From the NCBI GenBank assembly GCA_023229725.1, contig JALNYR010000092.1, positions 1 through 9,878 on the forward strand: a stretch of DNA of 9,878 nucleotides. Reading direction: 5' to 3'. Positions within the stretch are counted from its first letter, which is position 1, and each line of letters starts with the position of its first letter. Below, piece after piece: positions 1 to 6,540 of this stretch. The stretch comes from Dehalococcoidia bacterium (GTDB taxonomy: Bacteria; Chloroflexota; Dehalococcoidia; GIF9; AB-539-J10). The notes under the pieces were generated by a model that saw only the letters and a program-made list of their open reading frames with translations, was not told where the DNA came from and made no database searches. A program made the translations under genes and the position numbers.

Positions 1-2790
1 GTGGTCGCCGACCTGATGGCCGTAGAGGTCGTTGACCTGCTTGAAGTGGTCGAGGTCGAGCATGACCACGCTGAGGTGTCCATTGTAGCGCCGCACGTGG
101 CGCAGCCATTCCATCAGCTTCTCCAGCATGATACGCCGGTTCAGGAGGCCGGTGACCGTGTCGATCCGCGCAAGGCGCTCCAGCTCGGCGCGGGCACGCT
201 TCTGCTCGGTGACGTCACGCATGATGCCCTGAAAGGCCACGATGCTGCCTTCCTCGTCACGTTGCGCCGTCACGCTCCGCGCGCATTGGAACTCCGTACC
301 GTCCTTCTTCTTGAATCGGACTTCGTCTTCAACAGCTCCCGCGTGCGCTACGGCAACGAGCAGATTCCTGCGGTCGTCCGGATTGACGTACAGCTCGATG
401 ATGTTGTGCTGCGGCAGCTCGTCGAGGGTGTAGCCGAACAGTCTGAGCCATGCGGGGTTTGCCCTGATGTTTGAACCGTCGTAGTCGACCACGTAAATTG
501 CGTCCATCGACTGCTCGAACAGCGTGCGGAACCGCTGCTCGCTTGCGCGCAGTTCCTGCTCGGCCTGTCTCCGTTCAGTGATATCGCGGATGAGGGCGAC
601 TACCTCCGTCCGTCCTGAAGGCAAGTAGCGTGCTTCGAACCAGCGCTTCCCTGAGGGCAATTGCAGCTGATACTCCATCGTCTGCAGAGAATCGGTTCTC
701 AGAGCTTCCTCGATGGCTTTCTGTGCACGAACTGCGTCATCTTGCGACAGTATGTCCGCAATCCTCTTGCCCGCTGCTTCATCTCTCGGCACGGCGAGCT
801 CGGCATCGGCAGAAGCGACGATATCCAGCAGCTCTCCCTCCGTGTTGACCCTGATGATGAGGTCCGGGATAACCTCTACTATCGACCTGTTGTAGGCTTC
901 GCTGCGCCGCAGCGCGTCCTCCACTTTCTTGTGCTCCGTGACATCGCGGATGACGCTCTGCTCCCCGATGACGTTGCCGTCGCTGTCGCGACGAACCACC
1001 GCGTTCCGCAGGCAGTCCATCACCGTGCCGTCTCGCCTTCGGAGTCGTACCTCCTGGTCTGAGGCCGAGTCGTGAGTCGCCATCCATTCCAGCAATGCTG
1101 TCCGTGCTTCGTGGTCCACGTACTGGTCCTCAACGTTGAGCCTGCCGATGTCCTCCCGCGTGTAGCCGAAGAGGTCGAGATAGGCCTCGTTTGCCTCCAG
1201 GAGGAGTCCCCCCGGACTTACCAGCGATATCGCGTCCATTGAGTGTTCGAACAGCGCCCGGTACTTGGAGGCGCTTTCCAGCAGTTCCCGTCTGGCGCGC
1301 TCCCGCTCCGTGACGTCGCGCTGGACACCCTGATAGGCCACCAGTGTGCCCGATTGGTCCTGGAGGGCCATGACGGAGCGCTCACAATCGAACAATGTGC
1401 CGTCCTTCTTCTTGAGCCGGAGTGCATCCCTGACGTAGCCCGCCTCAGCGATGCGTTTGAGGAAGTCGTCACGTGCGCCGGGTTCGGCGTATACGTCGAC
1501 TGCCTTCAGCGTGGCAAGGTCTTCACGTGTGTAGCCGAACAGGTCCAGCCACGCCTGGTTCACATCGATGACCGTGCCGTCGGGCTTGCCGATGAAGATA
1601 GCGTCGAGGGAGTTCTCGAAGAGGGAGCGGAAGCGCTCCTCGCTGGCGCGCAGGGTCAGCTCCGCGGTCTTCCTGGCGGTGATATCGACGACCCAGCCGC
1701 GGTAGCCCACGAGTCTCCCATCGGTATCCTTCAACGGTATCCCGCTGATGGCCACCCAGAGGATACGACCGTCTCTACTCACCATCGGGGTCTCGAAATC
1801 AGTTATGTCCGCCCCGGCTTGCATGGCCCGGAGCGCACGCTCCTTGACCTCCTCTCGTGCTTCTTCCGGCGGCGTCTCGTAGAAGTACCTCCTGCCCACC
1901 AGGTCATCGGGTCGCAGTCCGAGGACCTCTTCGACGACGGGGCTGACGTAGGTGAAGAGGCCGTCGAGGTCGACCTCCCAGGCGACGGCGCGGCTGTGCC
2001 TCGCAAGCTGAGCCAGGCGCTCTTCGCTCACGCGCAGGGCCGAATCGGACCGCTTGCGCTCGGTGATGTCCCGGCAGACGCAGAAGATGCGCTTCTGCCC
2101 CGCGAATACGGCCGCATTCGTGCTGACTTCGACGTCGTAGATGGAGCCGTCCTTGCGCCGGTGCTGTGTCTCGAAGAAGGCGCCCGATTCGTCGACGTCG
2201 CGAATCATCTCCTCCAGCTTCTCGCGCGGCGTCGGTACGTCCCAGTCCCACACGTGGAGCTGCAGCACTTCCTCCGGAGAGTAGCCGAGCATCCGGGCGA
2301 ACGCGAGGTTCGTCTCCACGGCGCTGCCGTTCCCGTCGAGAACGACGATGCCGTCGCGTGACTGGTCCTGCAGCAGCCTGCGCCGGGCGAGTTCCCGGTC
2401 CAGTTCGCTCCGCTGTCGCCTTCTCTCGGTGATATCGTGGAACACGACGGCGAACTCGCCGGGCCGGTCGCTGAATGCGGTAGCCTCGTACCACCGGCCG
2501 AGAGGTTCGGCGTACTGCTCGCAGCACACGCCGCCCCCATCGAGCGCAACCCGCCCGCAGGTGCCTATCCAGTCGAAGGCGGAGCGTTCGATGCCCGGAA
2601 CGGCCTCCGTGACGCGCCGCTCCAGGATCTGCTCTCTGCGAAGGCCGGTCAGCGTCTCGAACGCCGGGTTGGTCTCAAGGAAGACGCAGTCGACCGGTTT
2701 GCCGTCCGCGCCCACAACTACCTTGAGGCGGGCGAACCCGTCCGGCAGGTGGTCAACCAGCGTGCGGTAGCTGTCTTCGTCACAACGCAT
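1..2790 (-). CDS. Multi-PAS sensor diguanylate cyclase (GGDEF), partial at the C-terminus
   Basis: Reading the minus strand from ATG at 2790 gives 930 codons with no stop up to the window edge. Seven PAS domains lie at about residues 8-123, 139-246, 256-373, 386-496, 510-620, 632-740 and 752-862. Each ends in a DITER/DVTE-type linker. A GGDEF domain begins at ~870, with DTVTGLLNRR (877-886) and LDLDHFKQVND (911-921), the metal/GTP-binding region. The window ends before the GG(D/E)EF signature, so catalytic competence and any EAL domain cannot be judged. No signal peptide or membrane segment is visible, so it is probably a cytoplasmic sensor that makes c-di-GMP from GTP. AAGGA lies 8 nt before the ATG, and an in-frame stop at 2818-2820 limits extension. 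PAS 4, 5 and 7 are close copies of each other. The gene diverges from hcp. The PAS ligands are unknown. Confidence 0.95.
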   Translation of the reverse strand, partial: MRCDEDSYRTLVDHLPDGFARLKVVVGADGKPVDCVFLETNPAFETLTGLRREQILERRVTEAVPGIERSAFDWIGTCGRVALDGGGVCCEQYAEPLGRWYEATAFSDRPGEFAVVFHDITERRRQRSELDRELARRRLLQDQSRDGIVVLDGNGSAVETNLAFARMLGYSPEEVLQLHVWDWDVPTPREKLEEMIRDVDESGAFFETQHRRKDGSIYDVEVSTNAAVFAGQKRIFCVCRDITERKRSDSALRVSEERLAQLARHSRAVAWEVDLDGLFTYVSPVVEEVLGLRPDDLVGRRYFYETPPEEAREEVKERALRAMQAGADITDFETPMVSRDGRILWVAISGIPLKDTDGRLVGYRGWVVDITARKTAELTLRASEERFRSLFENSLDAIFIGKPDGTVIDVNQAWLDLFGYTREDLATLKAVDVYAEPGARDDFLKRIAEAGYVRDALRLKKKDGTLFDCERSVMALQDQSGTLVAYQGVQRDVTERERARRELLESASKYRALFEHSMDAISLVSPGGLLLEANEAYLDLFGYTREDIGRLNVEDQYVDHEARTALLEWMATHDSASDQEVRLRRRDGTVMDCLRNAVVRRDSDGNVIGEQSVIRDVTEHKKVEDALRRSEAYNRSIVEVIPDLIIRVNTEGELLDIVASADAELAVPRDEAAGKRIADILSQDDAVRAQKAIEEALRTDSLQTMEYQLQLPSGKRWFEARYLPSGRTEVVALIRDITERRQAEQELRASEQRFRTLFEQSMDAIYVVDYDGSNIRANPAWLRLFGYTLDELPQHNIIELYVNPDDRRNLLVAVAHAGAVEDEVRFKKKDGTEFQCARSVTAQRDEEGSIVAFQGIMRDVTEQKRARAELERLARIDTVTGLLNRRIMLEKLMEWLRHVRRYNGHLSVVMLDLDHFKQVNDLYGHQVGDH

Positions 2791-2867
2791 CGTCCGCGTC
2801 CTTCCCACAGCGGGCAGTCAGTCACGGATTGTTGGCGCTCCGTTGATGGGACAGCCCCCGGCAACGG

Positions 2868-2892
2868 CTATGCTACTGAACATAGTCCTATG
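2868..2892. other. CTATG/CATAG inverted-repeat cluster in the divergent gap
   Basis: CTATG (2868-2872), CATAG (2881-2885) and CTATG (2888-2892) form two overlapping dyads, of which CATAG-TC-CTATG is perfect. It lies about 80-100 bp upstream of the start of the PAS-GGDEF gene and could be an operator for it. No convincing -10/-35 pair for that gene was found here, and a chance origin is possible. Confidence 0.25.
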
Positions 2893-2908
2893 CGACCAGC
2901 CGGTCAAG

Positions 2909-3040
2909 CGGAAATGTGGGGACACCATACTTCTTTCGGTGGAGCGGCAGAGCCACGAACGAGGTCTCGCGGTGCGGCGGGGAGTTCAATCGTGGATACG
3001 GGTCGGCGTGGGAAACAGGCATGGTGTCACCACAATTCAG
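2909..3040. repeat. Imperfect ~132-bp palindrome, MITE- or REP-like element
   Basis: The left end (2909-2928) and the reverse complement of the right end (3021-3040) match at 17 of 20 positions, sharing GACACCAT and TTGTG/ATGTG-type ends. A second, inner inverted pair, CCACGA (2953-2958) and TCGTGG (2990-2995), has the same centre (about 2974), so the arms are concentric. The right end itself contains the dyad TGGTG-T-CACCA (3022-3032). The core GGGGACACCATAC resembles, from memory, a motif that recurs near Y1 (REP-associated) transposases in many genomes. No transposase is present and no clear target-site duplication is seen. It is most likely a non-autonomous element or its remnant. An alternative is a large regulatory palindrome. 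Confidence 0.6.
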
Positions 3041-3042
3041 TT

Positions 3043-3071
3043 TTGCCGCGCGAACCCTTATTCGCTATCCT
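3043..3071 (+). promoter_or_regulatory. Candidate sigma-70-type promoter for hcp
   Basis: TTGCCG (3043-3048) and TATCCT (3066-3071) are separated by 17 nt, the ideal spacing. Each box matches the consensus at 4 of 6 positions. Transcription would begin near 3078, leaving a ~115-nt leader before the hcp start. The -35 box begins 2 bp after the right end of the palindromic element, whose TGGTG-T-CACCA dyad would be centred near -51, a usual activator position. No clear FNR/Dnr/HcpR-type box was found. This is prediction only. Confidence 0.4.
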
Positions 3072-3100
3072 AGCCGCGGCGGGGAGTGGCGTATCGCCCC

Positions 3101-3156
3101 ATCCGGCAGGGCTCCGGATGCCGACGAGCGTTCCCCACACAGCCGGCCAGGGCCGG
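3101..3156 (+). other. Structured GC-rich leader of hcp
   Basis: The leader holds ATCCGG-N7-CCGGAT (3101-3119) and CCGGCC-AG-GGCCGG (3143-3156). CGGCA (3104-3108) can pair instead with TGCCG (3119-3123), so two exclusive folds of the first hairpin exist. No known riboswitch class was recognised. In DNA of this GC content such hairpins can occur by chance. Confidence 0.25.
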
Positions 3157-3193
3157 ACCCCTCTACGGGGCGAACGGAAGGGAGGAGAGCACC

Positions 3194-4858
3194 ATGTACT
3201 GCTACCAGTGCCAGGAAACCGCGAAGAACAGCGGATGCACCGTGAAGGGCGTCTGCGGCAAGGCTGAAGATACAGCGAACCTGCAGGACCTGCTCATCTT
3301 CGTGCTGAAGGGCATCGCCGTCTATGCGGAGAAGCTCGCGGTGCTCGGAATCCGCGACCGCGATAGCGGCTTCTTCACCGCGAAGGCGCTCTTCGCGACA
3401 ATCACGAACGCCAACTGGGACAACGAGCGATTCGTCGCTCTCATTCGCGAGGCGCTCGCGCGCCGGGCCGCACTGCGGAAGCAGTTCCTGGCCGCGTACA
3501 GGAAGAGCAACGGGAAGGCGTTCGACGGAGCGCTGCCGGAAGCGGCGACGTGGACGTCGGACGACCCCGCCGCCTTCGCGGAGAAGGCGAAAGCCGTCGG
3601 CGTTCTCTCAACCGCGAATGAGGACGTCCGCTCACTCAGGGAGCTGCTCATCATCGGCCTCAAGGGCATCGCTGCCTACGCCGAGCACGCCGCCGTGCTC
3701 GGCTACGAAGAGGACGGCATCTACGACTTCATGATGGAGGCGCTCGCTTCCACCACGAAGGACCTCTCGGTTGACCAGATGGTTGCGCTTGTGATGAAGG
3801 CCGGCGAGAAGGCCGTGGCGACCATGGCGTTGCTGGACAAGGCTAACACGTCGACCTACGGCAACCCGGAGATGACGAAGGTCAGCGTCGGCGTGCGAAG
3901 CAACCCCGGCATCCTCATCAGCGGCCACGACCTGAAGGACGTGCAGGAGCTGCTGGAGCAGACCGAGGGTACGGGCGTGGATGTCTACACCCACGGCGAG
4001 ATGCTGCCGGCCAACTACTACCCGGCGTTCAAGAAGTTCAAGCACCTGGCCGGCAACTACGGTGGCTCGTGGTGGCGCCAGAACCAGGAGTTCGAGTCCT
4101 TCAACGGCCCCGTCCTGCTGACGACCAACTGCCTTGTGCCGCTGAAGAAGGAGAACACGTACCTCAAGCGTCTCTTCACGACGGGCATGGCGGGCTACCC
4201 CGGGGCGACGCACATCGCCGACCGGCCGAAGGGCGGGATGAAGGACTTTTCCGCGCTGGTGAAGCTGGCGAAGACGTGCCCGCCTCCGGCGCAACTGGAG
4301 AGCGGCGCCATCGTCGGCGGCTTTGCCCACAACCAGGTGCTGGCGCTGGCGGACAAGGTAGTGGCGGCGGTGAAGTCAGGCGCCATCAAGCGGTTTGTGG
4401 TCATGGCCGGGTGCGATGGGCGGTTCCCGTCGAGGGAGTATTTCACGCAGGTGGCTCAGAGCCTGCCGAAGGACACCGTCATACTAACGGCCGGGTGCGC
4501 CAAGTACCGCTACAACAAGCTGGCTCTGGGCGACATCGGAGGCATCCCGCGCGTGCTCGACGCCGGGCAGTGCAATGACTCCTACTCGCTGGCGGTCGTC
4601 GCGCTGAAGCTGAAGGAGGCGTTCGGCCTCTCGGACATCAACCAGTTGCCGCTGTCGTTCGACATCGGCTGGTACGTGCAGAAGGCGGTGGCGGGGCTGC
4701 TGGCGCTGCTCTCCCTGGGAGTGAAGGGCATACGCCTCGGGCCGACGCTGCCGGCGTTTCTCTCGCCCAACGTGGCGAAGGTGCTGGTGGAGAAGTTCGA
4801 CATAAAGCCCACGACCACGGTCGAGGCTGACGTCGCGGCGATGATGGCAGGGAAGTAG
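3194..4858 (+). CDS. hcp: Hydroxylamine reductase / hybrid-cluster protein (prismane protein)
   Basis: The protein has 554 residues, the usual family length (about 550). The Hcp family carries an N-terminal cubane and a hybrid Fe-S-O cluster. It reduces hydroxylamine in vitro and is linked to nitric oxide detoxification and protein S-nitrosylation in anaerobes. Cys3, 6, 15 and 21 give CX2CX8CX5C, the [4Fe-4S] type seen in sulfate reducers. Hybrid-cluster ligands found: His245, Glu269, Cys313, Cys407 (expected persulfide), Cys435 and Cys460. The final region reads GWYVQKA (492-498) where the family normally has WYEQKA, so the glutamate ligand (Glu494 in Desulfovibrio vulgaris) is Val495 here, while Lys497 is kept. 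ATG 3194 is chosen because the cysteine motif begins at residue 3 and GGAGGAG lies just upstream. An in-frame open stretch back to 3086 lacks homology. It is probably cytoplasmic and co-transcribed with the following cupin. Confidence 0.97.
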   Translation: MYCYQCQETAKNSGCTVKGVCGKAEDTANLQDLLIFVLKGIAVYAEKLAVLGIRDRDSGFFTAKALFATITNANWDNERFVALIREALARRAALRKQFLAAYRKSNGKAFDGALPEAATWTSDDPAAFAEKAKAVGVLSTANEDVRSLRELLIIGLKGIAAYAEHAAVLGYEEDGIYDFMMEALASTTKDLSVDQMVALVMKAGEKAVATMALLDKANTSTYGNPEMTKVSVGVRSNPGILISGHDLKDVQELLEQTEGTGVDVYTHGEMLPANYYPAFKKFKHLAGNYGGSWWRQNQEFESFNGPVLLTTNCLVPLKKENTYLKRLFTTGMAGYPGATHIADRPKGGMKDFSALVKLAKTCPPPAQLESGAIVGGFAHNQVLALADKVVAAVKSGAIKRFVVMAGCDGRFPSREYFTQVAQSLPKDTVILTAGCAKYRYNKLALGDIGGIPRVLDAGQCNDSYSLAVVALKLKEAFGLSDINQLPLSFDIGWYVQKAVAGLLALLSLGVKGIRLGPTLPAFLSPNVAKVLVEKFDIKPTTTVEADVAAMMAGK

Positions 4859-4892
4859 CAGCTACCTGTTGGAGAATTCGCACGGGGCGTAG

Positions 4893-4912
4893 TGCCGCCG
4901 GTGACGGCGGCA
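4893..4912 (+). other. Strong hairpin with GTGA tetraloop between hcp and the cupin gene
   Basis: TGCCGCCG (4893-4900) pairs perfectly with CGGCGGCA (4905-4912) around the loop GTGA, a GNRA-type tetraloop. No T-run follows, so it is not a classic intrinsic terminator. It is better placed to stabilise the hcp 3' end, attenuate, or mark an mRNA processing point, setting different levels for the two genes. It lies 34 nt after the hcp stop and 24 nt before the cupin start. Confidence 0.5.
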
Positions 4913-4936
4913 GTGCGCCCTGCGGAGGTACGCACG

Positions 4937-5275
4937 GTGAAGATAGTCGACGCAATGGCCGCCCCCGTAACCGAGAATCCCCATCACGTTGCCACGCGCA
5001 AACTCTACGATACCGAGCATGCGCAGGTCATCCATATCACGCTCGAGCCGGGAGAATCGCTGAAGCGCCACATCACGCCGGTCGACGTCTTCTTCTACGT
5101 GCTTGAAGGCACGGGCGTGGTGGAGATAGGCGAGGAGAAGAAGACGGTCGGGCCGGACATGCTCATCGACAGCCCGGCGAACATTGTTCACTGCTGGTAC
5201 AACGGGAGCGGAGCTCCGCTGCGGTTCCTGGTCGTGAAGGTTCCCCGCCCCACCAGCACCACCCGGCTGCTGTAG
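4937..5275 (+). CDS. Small single-domain cupin protein downstream of hcp
   Basis: A 112-residue single beta-barrel cupin. Motif 1 is HITPVDVFFYVLEGTG (45-60) and motif 2 includes PANIVHCWYN (80-89). His45 and His85 are the likely metal ligands. The usual second histidine of motif 1 is Thr47, and Asp50 may replace the acidic ligand. From memory, H-x-TPVDVFFYVLEG is normal for a subgroup of small anaerobe cupins, so the site may still bind metal. The GTG at 4937 is chosen because GGAGGT (4924-4929) sits 7 nt before it. A longer reading from GTG 4892 would overlap the hairpin and has no good ribosome-binding site. The gene lies 78 nt after hcp on the same strand, suggesting a shared transcript. 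Its substrate is unknown. A role in metal, redox or nitrogen-oxide stress is only inferred from the neighbour. Confidence 0.87.
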   Translation: MKIVDAMAAPVTENPHHVATRKLYDTEHAQVIHITLEPGESLKRHITPVDVFFYVLEGTGVVEIGEEKKTVGPDMLIDSPANIVHCWYNGSGAPLRFLVVKVPRPTSTTRLL

Positions 5276-5278
5276 CGC

Positions 5279-5305
5279 GTCGCGGCTGCCCGTTCATCTC
5301 GCGAC
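5279..5305. terminator. Weak inverted repeat between converging genes
   Basis: GTCGCG (5279-5284) and CGCGAC (5300-5305) could form a 6-bp stem with a 15-nt loop just after the cupin stop, where the cupin and AI-2E genes converge. There is no T-run. It is a poor intrinsic terminator at best. Confidence 0.2.
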
Positions 5306-5325
5306 TCCCGGGCGCCTCGAGGCCG

Positions 5326-6441
5326 TCAGAAGGGGATGGAGTCCTGACGAGAGGCATCAGCTTCCCTGCGCGACTTCGCCTGCTTGATCAGCTCGACTAC
5401 GGTCATCGTGACGGGCAGGATGATGAGGAATCCCAGCACGCCGACCGCGTAGCCGGCAGACATAGTCAGCACGATGACGATGGCCGGGTGGATGCCCATC
5501 TGCTGCCCCTGGACTCTCGGGGAGAGCAGGTTGTTCTGCAGCAACTGGATGACGATGTAGCCCAGCGCCACCCAGATTGCCTTGCCTGGAGACGTCGCCA
5601 GAACCACGATGACGCCGAGCGTGCCTGCGAGCCACGGACCGACGATGGGCACGAACTCCCCCATCCCGGCCAGCACCGCCAGCGGCACGGCGTAGGTGAC
5701 GCCGGCGATGGCGAGGACAAGGAACACGGCGCTTCCGACCGCGAGCCCGAGCACCGCCTGCCCTTGCAGGTAGCGGCCTGTCACGTTCCGCACAACCGAG
5801 GCCGTGCGACGCACCGGCACGAGCGCCCACGCCGGCAGCATGTGATAGAACCTGTGCCGCAGCAACTCCCAGTCCCTCAGGAGATAGAACAGGAAGACCG
5901 GCAGCGCCACGAAGCCGAGAATCATGTCGGAGGAGCTTCGGATGCGTGCGAGTTCCTCGGCGACGAAAGCGCCGACCGCCTCCCCTCCTTTCGTTCCCAC
6001 CTGCGAGAGGAAGTCGCCAAGCTGCTGTTGCGCCGAGGGAGGTAGCGCCATCATGAAGGAATGAAGCCGCTCATCCAGTGTGGCCATCGCTTCCGGGATT
6101 AACTCCGGAGCCTGCAACAGCAGGTATGCCAGGGACTTGCCCGGGACGGTGATGACGTAGTAGACGGCGAGGGCGATGAGACCGGCCGACACGACGTAGA
6201 TGGCTGCGATAATGGAGACCCGCTTCAGCCGAACGTGTCTTCCGGAATGAGGGAGACGGCTCTGAAGCCTGTCGATGGCGGGTTGGAGGAACCAGGCGAC
6301 CAGGAAGCCGAGCACGAAGGGCAGGAGTATACCGCGCAGCGCCCAGAGCAGGACGGCGAACACGACGAGAACGAGCGTCAGGGCGATGAGCCTGTAGTGC
6401 CGCCTGATGTACGCGCTGAATGAATCCAATGTCTGCGTCAC
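5326..6441 (-). CDS. AI-2E family transporter (PerM/YdiK-like membrane protein)
   Basis: A 371-residue polytopic inner-membrane protein of the AI-2E_transport family (TqsA/PerM/YdiK). Members are proposed exporters or exchangers of small molecules; some act in AI-2 or Na+(Li+)/H+ transport. Hydrophobic segments are at about 17-34, 35-55, 76-98, 173-189, 228-248, 250-283, 288-303 and 320-350, with a long hydrophilic region at ~100-170 between the third and fourth. Family motifs seen are YLQGQ (224-228), EFVPIVGPW (262-270) and NNLLSPRVQG (303-312). The length is normal. The GTG at 6441 has GGGAAG touching it, too close for a ribosome-binding site. Using TTG at 6429 puts AAGGTGA 8 nt upstream, so the true start may be four codons later. 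It converges with the cupin gene and is probably its own transcription unit. Its substrate cannot be told from sequence. Confidence 0.93.
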   Translation of the reverse strand: MTQTLDSFSAYIRRHYRLIALTLVLVVFAVLLWALRGILLPFVLGFLVAWFLQPAIDRLQSRLPHSGRHVRLKRVSIIAAIYVVSAGLIALAVYYVITVPGKSLAYLLLQAPELIPEAMATLDERLHSFMMALPPSAQQQLGDFLSQVGTKGGEAVGAFVAEELARIRSSSDMILGFVALPVFLFYLLRDWELLRHRFYHMLPAWALVPVRRTASVVRNVTGRYLQGQAVLGLAVGSAVFLVLAIAGVTYAVPLAVLAGMGEFVPIVGPWLAGTLGVIVVLATSPGKAIWVALGYIVIQLLQNNLLSPRVQGQQMGIHPAIVIVLTMSAGYAVGVLGFLIILPVTMTVVELIKQAKSRREADASRQDSIPF

Positions 6442-6465
6442 CTTCCCGGCGCGTGCAAAGAGACA

Positions 6466-6501
6466 GCCTCACCCTCCAGCGTGAGAGGCGAAGGGTGAGG
6501 C
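6466..6501 (-). terminator. Probable terminator of the DUF948-YtxH operon
   Basis: GCCTCACCCT (6466-6475) and AGGGTGAGGC (6492-6501) form a perfect 10-bp stem with a 16-nt loop. On the minus strand it is followed by TGTCTCTTT, a moderate T-run. It lies 40 nt after the YtxH stop and before the AI-2E gene. An alternative pairing, CTCAC (6468-6472) with GTGAG (6481-6485), competes with the long stem, so an attenuator is also conceivable. Confidence 0.5.
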
Positions 6502-6540
6502 CGGGATGCCTGAAAACCGGTAATGGGTACGAGGCGGTTT

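Noticed and set aside
1243..2361. Long plus-strand open frames at 1-474, 1243-2361 and 2437-3267
   Set aside because: They are antisense to the continuous 930-codon PAS-GGDEF frame, have no family resemblance, and arise from the high GC content.
2893..2909. GACC-AGCC-GGTC with GGTCAA as an FNR/HcpR-type box
   Set aside because: Only one half-site fits, the spacing differs from FNR-type sites, and it is about 180 bp from the predicted transcription start.
2909..3040. CRISPR-like or tandem direct repeats in the gap
   Set aside because: The similar segments are inverted, not direct, and occur only twice.
3632..4330. 232-codon minus-strand frame inside hcp
   Set aside because: Its translation is a low-complexity mirror of the clearly conserved Hcp protein on the other strand.
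5488..6045. 185-codon plus-strand frame opposite the AI-2E gene
   Set aside because: His/Arg/Gln-rich translation antisense to a gene with well-matched family motifs.
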